Shown: positions 17,661-25,322 of the stretch, one piece after another | How the letters are laid out: every line of letters begins with the position of its first letter | Numbering within the stretch: the stretch's first letter is position 1 | NCBI RefSeq assembly: GCF_013385825.1 | Contig: NZ_JACAPG010000014.1 | Location: forward strand, 372,001 to 436,000 | DNA: 64,000 nucleotides | DNA from: Pseudomonas reactans | GTDB taxonomy: Bacteria > Pseudomonadota > Gammaproteobacteria > Pseudomonadales > Pseudomonadaceae | Direction of reading: 5' to 3' | Notes under the pieces: generated by a model | The model's input: only the letters and a program-made list of their open reading frames with translations | What the model was told of the DNA's origin: nothing | The model's database searches: none | Made by a program: the position numbers and the translations under genes

Positions 17661-19655
17661 TTAGCGAGTTTGATGCGCGTTGACGAACTGTCGACAACGT
17701 TCACTGCGTGGGTCGATAAACACCGCATCCGGCGAGCCGGTTTCTTCGATCATGCCTTGGTGCAGAAACGCCACTTTCGACGACACGTCCCGGGCGAACG
17801 CCATTTCATGGGTGACCAGGATCATGGTGCGGCCCTCTTCCGCCAGGGAGCGGATAACGCGCAGCACTTCGCCCACCAGTTCCGGGTCGAGGGCCGAGGT
17901 GGGTTCGTCGAACAGCATGACTTTGGGACGCATGGCCAACGCACGGGCGATCGCCACCCGCTGCTGTTGGCCGCCGGAGAGGAACGCCGGGTATTCGTTG
18001 CGCTTGGCGGCCAGGCCGACGCGGTCGAGCAAGGCTTCGGCGCGTTCGATGGCCTCGGCGCGGCTTTCGCGCAGGACCTGGGTGGGGGCTTCGATAAGGT
18101 TTTCCAGAACTGTGCGGTGCGGCCACAGGTTGAAGTTCTGGAACACCATGCCCAGGGTCGAGCGGATGCGTACCAGTTGTTTGGCATCTGCGACCAGGGG
18201 CGCGCCGGGCCGGCCGTAGTTGAGCTTGATGCTTTCGCCGTCCACATGGATGCTGCCCTGGTCCGGCACTTCGAGCATATTGATGCAGCGCAGCAAAGTG
18301 CTTTTGCCCGAGCCGCTGGCGCCGATCAGCGAGATCACGTCGCCTTCGTGGGCCGTGAGGGAAATGCCTTTGAGCACTTCGATATTGCCGAAGCGCTTGT
18401 GCAGGTCGATGACCTCGATCATCTTTTTGGCTGGGGCTGGCTGCACCACTTCGATCCTGGGCGTCGCCGCACTTCGCGGTTCACCGGCCAGCTTGGCGAC
18501 AAATTGCACGATGCGTTGGCAGGCTTCGCTCAGGCGCTCTTCACCCAGGGTGAACGACAAGCGCACGAAGCCCTGGGCCGGCTCGCCAAAGGCGGCGGCG
18601 TCGAGTACCGAAACCCCAGCTTCCCGAAACAGGCGCCAGGCAAAGTCGAGGGAGCCCAAGCCGGTGCCGCGCACATCCACCAGCACAAACATCCCGGCTT
18701 GCGGCGTCTGCACCGTGATGCCAGGGCATGCACTGAGCCCCGCTACCACCAGGTCGCGTCGGCGCCGATAGATCTCGCGCATGCCCTGTGTCACCTCGTC
18801 ATGGGCCAGCACAGCGGCAGTCGCGGCTTCCATTACGAAGCCCGGCAGCCCGTAGAGCATGCTGAGCACCAGGGTCTCGGCGTGGGCGACCATCTGCGGC
18901 GTGGCGATGATCCAGCCGATGCGCCAGCCGGTCATGGCATGGGACTTGGAAAGGCTGCCAATCACCACGCAACGCTCGGCCATGCCCGGCAACGCCGCGA
19001 GGCTGTGGTACTCACCGTCGAACACCAGGCTTTCATAGACCTCATCCACCACCACCCACAGGTCGTGGGCGATCGCCAGGTCGGCAATGACTTGTAGCTC
19101 GTGGGGGTTGAGCACCACGCCGGTGGGGTTGTTCGGGTTCGAGAAGAATATCGCCCGCGTACGCGGTGTGATGGCTGCGCCGAGCAACTGGGCATCCAGG
19201 CGAAAGCCGGACTCAGGCGAACAGGGCACACGGACCAGTGTCGCGCCGCTGGCCTTGAGCGTGGCCTCGTAGGTGACGTACATCGGGTCGAGCACCAGCA
19301 CTTCATCGCCGGCCTGCAGCAGGCACAGGGAGGTCACGAACAAGGCGTTCTGTGCACCGGCCACGCTGATCACGTTTTCGACATTCAGTGGACGGCCCAG
19401 GGTCTGGCTGTAGCGTGCCGCAATGGCATCGCGCAATGCCGGGCGACCGGGAATTTCGGTGTAGTGGGTGTCACCTTCGCGCAAGGCACTTATGGCCGTG
19501 TCGGTAATGAAGGATGGCGTGGCAAAGTCCGGATCGCCAACGCTGAGGATGATGATGTCTTCGCCCTGGCTGGCCGCCTGGAACGCGGCGTGGTGGATGT
19601 CCCAGGCGGCTACGCCCTGCCCTGCAATTCGTTCGACGAAGGGGGAAAACCGCAT
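17661..19655 (-). CDS. Fusion of class I aminotransferase and amino acid ABC transporter ATPase
   Basis: One uninterrupted 664-residue frame. Residues about 1-395 are a fold type I PLP aminotransferase: SVGDPDF, the FFSNPNNPTGVVLNPHE segment, VVVDEVYESLVFDG and the PLP lysine in SLSKSHAMTGWRIGW. From memory the N-terminus and this lysine motif look like arginine:pyruvate transaminase AruH. A linker rich in Ala, Pro and Val (about 398-412) leads to a HisP/ArtP-like ATPase (413-664): Walker A GASGSGKST, Q loop VFQNFNLWPH, signature LSGGQQQR, Walker B VMLFDEPTSALDP and switch histidine in LVTHEMAFA. The internal Met at 18422 has no good ribosome site before it (CCAGCCAAAAAG), so a separate ATPase start is unlikely. 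It is the first gene of the uptake operon, so one polypeptide would both power import and transaminate, presumably the imported compound. Confidence 0.85.
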   Translation of the reverse strand: MRFSPFVERIAGQGVAAWDIHHAAFQAASQGEDIIILSVGDPDFATPSFITDTAISALREGDTHYTEIPGRPALRDAIAARYSQTLGRPLNVENVISVAGAQNALFVTSLCLLQAGDEVLVLDPMYVTYEATLKASGATLVRVPCSPESGFRLDAQLLGAAITPRTRAIFFSNPNNPTGVVLNPHELQVIADLAIAHDLWVVVDEVYESLVFDGEYHSLAALPGMAERCVVIGSLSKSHAMTGWRIGWIIATPQMVAHAETLVLSMLYGLPGFVMEAATAAVLAHDEVTQGMREIYRRRRDLVVAGLSACPGITVQTPQAGMFVLVDVRGTGLGSLDFAWRLFREAGVSVLDAAAFGEPAQGFVRLSFTLGEERLSEACQRIVQFVAKLAGEPRSAATPRIEVVQPAPAKKMIEVIDLHKRFGNIEVLKGISLTAHEGDVISLIGASGSGKSTLLRCINMLEVPDQGSIHVDGESIKLNYGRPGAPLVADAKQLVRIRSTLGMVFQNFNLWPHRTVLENLIEAPTQVLRESRAEAIERAEALLDRVGLAAKRNEYPAFLSGGQQQRVAIARALAMRPKVMLFDEPTSALDPELVGEVLRVIRSLAEEGRTMILVTHEMAFARDVSSKVAFLHQGMIEETGSPDAVFIDPRSERCRQFVNAHQTR

Positions 19656-19734
19656 GCCAGAGCCTCTCGTTCAAGAAGAAACAGCGCGAACCCGTTACGT
19701 GACAAACGGGTGGATGCGGTCAACATAGTTCAAA

Positions 19735-19750
19735 CTGAACAGTCGTTCAA
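19735..19750. promoter_or_regulatory. Second TetR-type operator, before the fusion operon
   Basis: CTGAACAGTCGTTCAA; on the gene strand it reads TTGAAC-GACT-GTTCAG, the same half-sites and 4-base spacing as the repeat at 13826-13841. An overlapping repeat GTTCA-AAC-TGAAC sits at 19728-19740. It lies 80-95 bases upstream of the fusion gene start, where a promoter would be expected. Confidence 0.55.
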
Positions 19751-19813
19751 TGGGTAAATCCACGGCCGTGTCGTTTATGCTCCAAAGAGGTCGTTGTGGT
19801 GATTTTTGTCGGT

Positions 19814-20563
19814 TTACAGTTGGCTCATCAGGCCGCAGCGATAGTCTTGCAGTTCGCCGGCTGAGCCGAGGTTCAGCTCGCTCAACGTGACATGGGTGCT
19901 CAGCAGCACAAAATTGCCATCGGCACGCGCTGCCATCAGCAGGCTGTACTGGCTCATCGAGTCGCCCTGGGCGTCTACGTAATCACGCAACACTGCCAGC
20001 GGATCACGCAGCCCGGCCTCGGTTGCCGACAGCAGCCGGGCGCTGTAGGTGTGTCCCATCAGTTGCACCGGCAGCGTCCGCCATTGCTCATCCAGCACTT
20101 GCTGATTGAGGGCGATGTAGACGTCCGGGCGCAGGCAGGCGATATGCACGTGCAACTGGTTCTGGGAGCGGCCATAGCGAGAGTTGATCGCCACCGACAC
20201 GAACTGATCGTCAATCGGTTTTTTCAAGCCGTCAGACAACACCCGGCGATGTTGCCAGGCCTGGGTGAAGTAATGCGGCAGCAGTTCGCGGCCGAGAGCC
20301 GGGTCTTCAATACCGGTGACCTTGTCCGCCGGCATCAGCAGGTCATGCAGCGGGCCGTTGCGGTCTTTGTACAGGACGTACCCCCGGTCCAGGTCCACCG
20401 TCAGGCAAGGGTCGGGCTTGAGCTGCTGTTGCTGGTTGGGCACGCATTGCTGGCTGACGGTTTGCCACAAGGCATCCGGGTTGCCCCGCCACTTCCAGGC
20501 CCCCACGAGCACTAACCCACAGAGCAAACCACCAGTGATCGTGAATACGGAACCGCGTTTCAT
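19814..20563 (-). CDS. cdh: CDP-diacylglycerol pyrophosphatase
   Basis: 249-residue Cdh family enzyme that splits CDP-diacylglycerol into phosphatidate and CMP. One N-terminal hydrophobic segment (about residues 8-25, FTITGGLLCGLVLVGAW) should anchor it in the inner membrane facing the periplasm. Family landmarks are KDRNGPLHDLLMP, the PHYFTQAW segment and the HIT-like histidines in QNQLHVHIACLRPDVY. I chose the ATG at 20563 because it starts the membrane anchor directly; the frame upstream would run through the preceding hairpin. Confidence 0.88.
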   Translation of the reverse strand: MKRGSVFTITGGLLCGLVLVGAWKWRGNPDALWQTVSQQCVPNQQQQLKPDPCLTVDLDRGYVLYKDRNGPLHDLLMPADKVTGIEDPALGRELLPHYFTQAWQHRRVLSDGLKKPIDDQFVSVAINSRYGRSQNQLHVHIACLRPDVYIALNQQVLDEQWRTLPVQLMGHTYSARLLSATEAGLRDPLAVLRDYVDAQGDSMSQYSLLMAARADGNFVLLSTHVTLSELNLGSAGELQDYRCGLMSQL

Positions 20564-20579
20564 GCAAAACCTCGACGTA

Positions 20580-20614
20580 CAGGGATGTTGTGTGTGTTGC
20601 TGGCGACATCCCTG
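20580..20614 (-). repeat. Hairpin upstream of cdh
   Basis: CAGGGATGT (20580-20588) pairs with ACATCCCTG (20606-20614) across a 17-base loop. It lies between the end of the aldo/keto reductase gene and the start of cdh, ending 16 bases before the cdh ATG. No run of T follows, so it is not a classical terminator; it could weaken read-through or affect cdh translation. Confidence 0.45.
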
Positions 20615-20622
20615 TCGCAGGG

Positions 20623-21606
20623 TTAACGCTTGGGCGGGGCCATAAATTCCGGGCCGATCGGATCTTTTATCGTGTTGGCCAGGATACGGTCGATATGCGT
20701 CAGGTCTTCGGGCGTCAGGTGCCAACCGAAGGCTTCTTCGTAGCCCTTCAACTGCTCCGCCCGCCGGGCACCCCACAGGGCGATGGTCGGGCCTTGATCA
20801 AGCACCCAGCGCAGGGCCAGGGCCAGCACCGATTTGCCGTGGCACTCGCGGGCATACATATCCAGTGCGGCCACGGCGGCCAGGTAGTGTTCAAAACGCG
20901 GCGCCTTGAACTTGGGGTCAAGCGTGCGCACATCATCGCCGGCAAAGCGCGTGGCGGAATGCATGCTGCCGCTGAGCAACCCTCGGCACAGCGGACCGTA
21001 GGCCAACACCACCAGCGAATGCTGTTTGGCATAGGGCAGGATGTCGCTGTCGATGGCCCGTTCGAACAGGTTATAGGGCGGCTGCACCGTAGCCAGCGCG
21101 GTGTGCTGGCTGAAATCGTCCATCTGCGCGGAAGAATAGTTACTCACGCCGACCGCGAGGATCTTGCCTTCCCGGCGCAGGCGTTCCAGTTCATCGGCGG
21201 TTTCTTCCTGGGCCACCAGCGGGTCGGGCCAGTGGATCTGGTACAGGTCGATATAGTCGGTTTGCAGGCGTACCAGGGAGTCCTCGACTTCTTTGCGGAT
21301 GCGCTGGGCCGTGGCGTTGCGCCGGGGGGTGCCGGTGTCCCATTGCAGCCCGGCCTTGGTCGCGATCACCGCGCTGTGGCGCACGCCACGCAGGGCTTTG
21401 CCGATCAGCTCTTCGGACAGGCCAAAGCCGTACACCGGCGCGGTGTCGATCAGGTTGATACCGATTGCCAGGGCATGGCGCAGGGTGCGGATGGCTTGTT
21501 CATTGTCCGCCCCACCCCACAGGTGCCCGCCCATGGACCAGGTGCCGAGGGCAATCCGCGAGACCGCTTGGTCGATGCCGACAATTCTGATGGTCTCAAC
21601 GTGCAT
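20623..21606 (-). CDS. Aldo/keto reductase
   Basis: 327-residue NADPH-dependent oxidoreductase with a TIM-barrel fold. The active-site Asp and Tyr are in LIDTAPVYGFGLSEELIGKAL, the lysine in VIATKAGLQW and the histidine in LYQIHWPDP; the cofactor end is ALRWVLDQGPTIALWGARRAEQL. The substrate is not evident. It is divergent from a LysR gene (113 bases) with a candidate LysR box between them. Confidence 0.9.
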   Translation of the reverse strand: MHVETIRIVGIDQAVSRIALGTWSMGGHLWGGADNEQAIRTLRHALAIGINLIDTAPVYGFGLSEELIGKALRGVRHSAVIATKAGLQWDTGTPRRNATAQRIRKEVEDSLVRLQTDYIDLYQIHWPDPLVAQEETADELERLRREGKILAVGVSNYSSAQMDDFSQHTALATVQPPYNLFERAIDSDILPYAKQHSLVVLAYGPLCRGLLSGSMHSATRFAGDDVRTLDPKFKAPRFEHYLAAVAALDMYARECHGKSVLALALRWVLDQGPTIALWGARRAEQLKGYEEAFGWHLTPEDLTHIDRILANTIKDPIGPEFMAPPKR

Positions 21607-21633
21607 AAAAAAATCCCGTAGCGCGCAATAATG

Positions 21634-21656
21634 CTTAGAAAAACAATTACTCTAAG
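21634..21656. promoter_or_regulatory. LysR-type box between aldo/keto reductase and lysR
   Basis: CTTAGA (21634-21639), 11 bases, then TCTAAG (21651-21656): a perfect 6-base inverted repeat with the T-N11-A geometry of LysR sites, 28-50 bases before the reductase start and 64-86 before the lysR start. Confidence 0.5.
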
Positions 21657-21719
21657 TCATCCACGGTTGAATCGGGCTCAACGCCGCATGCAGCCGAATT
21701 CCTGCTCAAGAGACTTGAA

Positions 21720-22646
21720 ATGGCTGCTTTCAACCGTTCCGAATTGGCTGATCTCAACGTGTTCATGGCGATCATCCGCCGCCGCAGCTTCCGCCACGCC
21801 GCCCATGAACTGGGCGTGACCACCTCGGCGTTGAGCCACACCATGCGCAACCTGGAAACCCGCTTGGGCGTGAAGCTGCTCTACCGCACCAGCCGCGCGG
21901 TGGAACCCACCGATGCCGGCACGCTACTGGCGGAAAAACTCATCCAGGGGTTTGCCACCATCAAGGACGGCCTCGACACCCTGGAGCTGTACCGCGAGGC
22001 ACCGATCGGCCGGCTGCGCCTGAATGTGCCACGGGACGCGGCGGTCTTGCTGTTGGCGCCGATTCTTGGGGATTTTTGCGCCGCCTACCCGCAACTGCGC
22101 CTAGACCTGATCGTGCAGGACCAGATGATCGATATCATCGCTGAAGGTTACGACGCGGGTATCCGCTACGGCGCCACCGTGCCCCAAGACATGGTCGCCG
22201 TGCCGCTGACCGGCGAGCTGCGCTGGATCATGGTCGCCTCCCCCGCCTATCTTGCTCGAAGCGCAACGCCGCAGGAGCCCAAAGACCTGCTGCAACACAG
22301 TTGCATCCGCATGTACCTGGGGGACAAGACCACCTATAAATGGGAATTGGGCAACGGCGCACGGCAACAACGCATCGACGTGCCCGGCCACTTCAGCGCG
22401 GCCGACACTGAAACAATCGTCAATGCCGCGCTGCAAGGGGTGGGGATTGCCTACTGCCTGTCCAACCGCGTGGAGCTGGAACTCAAGGAGGGGCGCTTGC
22501 TGGAAGTCATGCCCGACTGGGCCTGCATGGGCGAGCCGTTGTGCATGTATTACCCCAGCCGGCGCCAGTCACAGCCGGGGTTACGGCAGTTGATGGATAT
22601 GATTCGCCTGAAGACCATCGGTTCGCAATTGATCCAATCACATTGA
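21720..22646 (+). CDS. LysR-family transcriptional regulator
   Basis: 308 residues. The helix-turn-helix covers about residues 18-38 (SFRHAAHELGVTTSALSHTM), followed by the linker helix and an effector-binding domain (LRLNVPRDAAVLLLAPIL onward). It belongs to the large LysR group near DmlR-type proteins. It is divergent from the aldo/keto reductase gene and is its probable regulator. Confidence 0.89.
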   Translation: MAAFNRSELADLNVFMAIIRRRSFRHAAHELGVTTSALSHTMRNLETRLGVKLLYRTSRAVEPTDAGTLLAEKLIQGFATIKDGLDTLELYREAPIGRLRLNVPRDAAVLLLAPILGDFCAAYPQLRLDLIVQDQMIDIIAEGYDAGIRYGATVPQDMVAVPLTGELRWIMVASPAYLARSATPQEPKDLLQHSCIRMYLGDKTTYKWELGNGARQQRIDVPGHFSAADTETIVNAALQGVGIAYCLSNRVELELKEGRLLEVMPDWACMGEPLCMYYPSRRQSQPGLRQLMDMIRLKTIGSQLIQSH

Positions 22647-22703
22647 ACCGGTGACGCGCCGCAGTCCTCCAAGCTGAACAGACCACGGCCCGGTACACGT
22701 TCG

Positions 22704-24056
22704 ATGACTTTTATTTTGTGGATGGCCGTACTGGGCGCCGTGTTGCTCACGCTCGCCCTCACCTCTTCCTATCTGCGCTGGATGCCGGTCACGACCTCGG
22801 CGGTGTGCCTGCTGCTGGGCGTGGGAATTGGCCCCCTTGGCGTAGACCTGCTGCACCTGGACATCCAGCACTCCGCACGCTGGATGGAGCACCTCACGGA
22901 AGTCGCAGTGCTGTTTTCGCTGTTTGTCAGCGGCTTGAAACTGCGCCTGCCGCTCAAGCACCGTACCTGGCGCATCGCGTTTGGCATGGCCGGGCCGGTG
23001 ATGCTGCTGACCATCCTGGGGATCAGCCTCGCGCTGCATTACCTGTTTACGCTGTCGTGGGGCGTGTCGCTGCTGGTGGGCGCGATACTGGCGCCAACGG
23101 ATCCGGTGCTGGCAGGCCTGGTGCAGGTCAATAACGCTCAGGATTACGACCCGCTGCGCTTCGGATTGTCCGGCGAAGCGGGCTTGAACGATGGCACCGC
23201 CTTTCCCTTTGTGATTTTTGCCCTGATGTTCATGCAACACGGCGGGTTTGACGGCGATTGGCTGGGCGGTTGGGTGTTGAAGAACTTGTTGTGGGCGGTG
23301 CCCGCCGGGTTGTTGATCGGCTACTGGATGGGCCGGGGCATCGGCCGCGCGACGTTGTGGCTGCGCATCACCAACAGTGACAGCACGCTCTCGCCCAATG
23401 ACTACCTGACCCTCGCTCTGATTGCGCTGGCCTATGTGGTCGCGGAGGCAGTGGGCGGTTATGGCTTTCTGTCCGTGTTTGCGGCCGGACTTGGTTTGCG
23501 CCAGGCGGAATTCCGCTCCACCGGACACTCAAAAACGCCTTCGGAGCATCTGGCGTTGCCGGTGGTGGGCCATTTGGAAGTCGAGCCGGACCGCGCGTTG
23601 CAAGGGGATGTGAGCGAACTGAAGGACACCCAGATCGCCGCTGGCGTCATGATGGGCGACATGCTGTCATTCGGCAGCCTGGTGGAGCGCTCGATGGAGG
23701 TGTTCCTGGTGACGGTACTGGGGATCGTGCTGATAAGCCACTGGGATTGGCGCGCATTGCCGATGGCGGCGCTGTTGTTTTGCGTGATTCGGCCGATCAG
23801 TGTGCTGGCGATGCCGTGGGGTCGCCTGATTGATCGTCAGCAGCGCAGCCTAATGGGATGGTTCGGCATTCGCGGGATAGGCAGCATTTACTACCTGTTT
23901 TACGCGCTCAATCACGGACTGATTGGCACCAGCAGCGCCGTGGCGGTGAACCTGACCTTGTCGGTGATCGCCCTGAGCATCGTCGTTCATGGCCTGAGTA
24001 CCCAGCCTATGCTGATGTGGTATGAACGACGTGCTCGGGTGAATACTCAGTCTTGA
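22704..24056 (+). CDS. Cation:proton antiporter, NhaP/CPA1 type
   Basis: 450-residue inner-membrane Na+(K+)/H+ antiporter with about 11-12 hydrophobic helices. Key motifs are the first LFVSGLKLRLPLKHR, the ion-binding APTDPVLAGLV (Asp) and GLSGEAGLNDGTAFPF (Glu/Asp). A hydrophilic insert of about 40 residues (around 285-315, EFRSTGHSKTPSEHLALP) splits the helices. Its 3' end overlaps a small convergent gene by 10 bases. Substrate ion is inferred. Confidence 0.9.
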   Translation: MTFILWMAVLGAVLLTLALTSSYLRWMPVTTSAVCLLLGVGIGPLGVDLLHLDIQHSARWMEHLTEVAVLFSLFVSGLKLRLPLKHRTWRIAFGMAGPVMLLTILGISLALHYLFTLSWGVSLLVGAILAPTDPVLAGLVQVNNAQDYDPLRFGLSGEAGLNDGTAFPFVIFALMFMQHGGFDGDWLGGWVLKNLLWAVPAGLLIGYWMGRGIGRATLWLRITNSDSTLSPNDYLTLALIALAYVVAEAVGGYGFLSVFAAGLGLRQAEFRSTGHSKTPSEHLALPVVGHLEVEPDRALQGDVSELKDTQIAAGVMMGDMLSFGSLVERSMEVFLVTVLGIVLISHWDWRALPMAALLFCVIRPISVLAMPWGRLIDRQQRSLMGWFGIRGIGSIYYLFYALNHGLIGTSSAVAVNLTLSVIALSIVVHGLSTQPMLMWYERRARVNTQS

Positions 24057-24181
24057 CGCTCGGTGTTACCCACATCCGCCGCTTCATCCAGATCGTTGAG
24101 CGGCACTTCTGCATCGTCCATCAATGAACCAGGGTCTTCATTACCGGGATCGTTGAGTTCATCGTCGAGTTCTTTGGACAT
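24047..24181 (-). CDS. Very small acidic protein of unknown function (44 residues)
   Basis: 44 residues beginning MSKELDDELNDPGNEDPG, with about 13 Asp/Glu, no cysteine and no hydrophobic segment. The start is well supported: GAGGAGA lies 6 bases before the ATG at 24181. The gene is below the length many annotation tools accept. It lies 11 bases downstream of another small gene on the same strand and is probably co-transcribed with it. I do not recognise a family; a disordered protein is likely. Confidence 0.7.
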   Translation of the reverse strand: MSKELDDELNDPGNEDPGSLMDDAEVPLNDLDEAADVGNTERQD

Positions 24182-24192
24182 GACCGTCTCCT

Positions 24193-24354
24193 CTAACCGC
24201 CTTGGGTGTCGATATCGGCATCGGTTTCAGGCTTGGGCTCAGGCTTGGGCTTGAAGTCTGGACTGTAGTCGTTTTCCTTGGCCTTGGGATCTTTTGCTGG
24301 CACCGGGTCTTTGGGCGCATCGGCACCGGTGGCGGGTTGTTTGTCTGTGCTCAT
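24193..24354 (-). CDS. Small Pro/Lys/Asp-rich protein of unknown function (53 residues)
   Basis: 53 residues beginning MSTDKQPATGADAPKDPVPA, with repeated Lys-Pro and Asp-Pro pairs (a DFKPKPEPKPETD stretch), very likely disordered. GAGAGG stands before the ATG at 24354. The stop TAG at 24193 is 11 bases from the next small gene's start. No known function. Confidence 0.7.
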   Translation of the reverse strand: MSTDKQPATGADAPKDPVPAKDPKAKENDYSPDFKPKPEPKPETDADIDTQGG

Positions 24355-24424
24355 GGCTTACCTCTCGGAAAATGTCGCCTGGGTAGAGTTAAGGTCATGC
24401 CCGGGGTGATGAAGTTCCATCGGC

Positions 24425-24970
24425 TTACGACCCTGGATTGTCGACCTGGATGTAGAACGAATAAGTGGCGAGCAATACCCAGAACACCATGAACAGCCAC
24501 GGCGCGCGCATGGAGAACAGCAGCGACTTGCGGTAGCCCTTGTGCGACGACTCCATCTCGGAAAACAGCGGCGATTCGTCGTACGCCATGCCCATCACCG
24601 GCTCGCTGCGCAACAGCTCGCTTTGCTTGAAGTGCCAGTGATCGATGATGTCATACGCCGCGCGGATCCCTGGCCAGGCGTTGAGGGAGCTGAGGATGCC
24701 CAGCGCCGCGAGGAAGATCGGCACCACCACCGTGAACAACTTGCCCCACTCGGGGTTGAGGTTGCCCATGCCCGACACAAAGGCGATCACCAGGAACGAC
24801 TGCGCGGTGAGGTAGGCGTCAGTGCGGTTGGCGAGGATGGTGGTTTCGTACTGGATTTCGCGCCGGTAAAAGTCGAGGCGGTCCTTGGGCGAGCCGAAGA
24901 TCTTGGCGTTGTGCTCGCTGTGATCGGTCAGGCTCGATTCCGGGGTGTGCGGTGAGATGATTCTGGGCAC
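24425..24970 (-). CDS. Hypothetical inner-membrane protein with about three helices
   Basis: 181 residues with hydrophilic N-terminus (residues 1-45, SPKDRLDFYRREIQYETT), then two hydrophobic helices (about 47-95, TAQSFLVIAFVSGMG and LFTVVVPIFLAALGILSSL), a charged middle and a third helix near the end (WLFMVFWVLLATYSFYI). I chose the GTG at 24970: GGAG lies 7 bases before it. An ATG at 25039 is possible, but it falls inside an NtrC-like box and has a weak ribosome site. No function is evident. Confidence 0.65.
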   Translation of the reverse strand: MPRIISPHTPESSLTDHSEHNAKIFGSPKDRLDFYRREIQYETTILANRTDAYLTAQSFLVIAFVSGMGNLNPEWGKLFTVVVPIFLAALGILSSLNAWPGIRAAYDIIDHWHFKQSELLRSEPVMGMAYDESPLFSEMESSHKGYRKSLLFSMRAPWLFMVFWVLLATYSFYIQVDNPGS

Positions 24971-25038
24971 GGCGGTGCTCCATGCGGGTTCGTGTGCCGT
25001 TAGAAGAATCAGGGGCGGTTGAAGTTCAAGTTTGTTCA

Positions 25039-25055
25039 TGCACCAAATTGGAGCA
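25039..25055 (+). promoter_or_regulatory. NtrC-like binding site
   Basis: TGCACCA-AAT-TGGAGCA matches the NtrC consensus TGCACCA-N3-TGGTGCA at 13 of 14 positions. It lies about 80 bases upstream of the sigma-54 -24 element, a usual enhancer distance. A weaker GC-rich palindrome (GCCCCAT-GA-ATGGGAGC) follows at 25062-25078. Confidence 0.55.
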
Positions 25056-25131
25056 CGGGTAGCCCCATGAATGGGAGCACTGGCCTGTTTGAATGGGCCC
25101 CTGCCCAACAAATGGAGGGTTTGCGGTATTC

Positions 25132-25147
25132 CGGCACAAGCATTGCT
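25132..25147 (+). promoter_or_regulatory. Sigma-54 (RpoN) promoter
   Basis: CGGCACAAGCATTGCT: GG at 25133-25134 and GC at 25145-25146 with the exact 12-base offset, and the body GGCAC-A-N4-TTGCT fits the -24/-12 consensus apart from the first base (C for T). It points at the ATP-grasp gene, about 165 bases further on, and an NtrC-like box lies upstream. Confidence 0.65.
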
Positions 25148-25322
25148 TTATCCATTCATCTGCCCGGATACAGGAGCATTGGTTACCCCCCGACCCAGAG
25201 CCGACCCCATAAGAAAGTAAGGACCAGGCCCATTGGCACCCACCGCCACGGGCTCATAAAAAATGCGTTTTTTGAAACGGCAGTGCCACCCCTGTTCCTC
25301 TCGGCACTGACAAGGTACTGGA

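Larger units (their letters stand above)
24971..25322. other. Control region before the ATP-grasp operon; no gene seen
   Basis: 352 bases without a convincing gene, AT-richer than the neighbours. It holds a sigma-54 promoter (25132-25147), an NtrC-like box (25039-25055) and, close to 25300, the Shine-Dalgarno AAGG ahead of the ATG at 25323. Short open frames here have no ribosome sites. Confidence 0.6.

Noticed and set aside
17661..18422. Separate ATPase gene starting at the internal Met of the fusion
   Set aside because: The Met lies in an open frame with the aminotransferase, and CCAGCCAAAAAG before it lacks a usable Shine-Dalgarno. I keep the fusion but list proteomics as a check.
17550..19097. 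Long open frame on the + strand (about 515 codons) opposite the fusion gene
   Set aside because: It is antisense to a well-supported aminotransferase/ATPase frame, has no recognisable motif and lacks a ribosome site; high-GC DNA often keeps such frames open.
25039..25111. Longer N-terminus for the membrane protein (ATG at 25039 or beyond)
   Set aside because: The ribosome site is weak and the segment covers the NtrC-like box; the GTG at 24970 has a good one.
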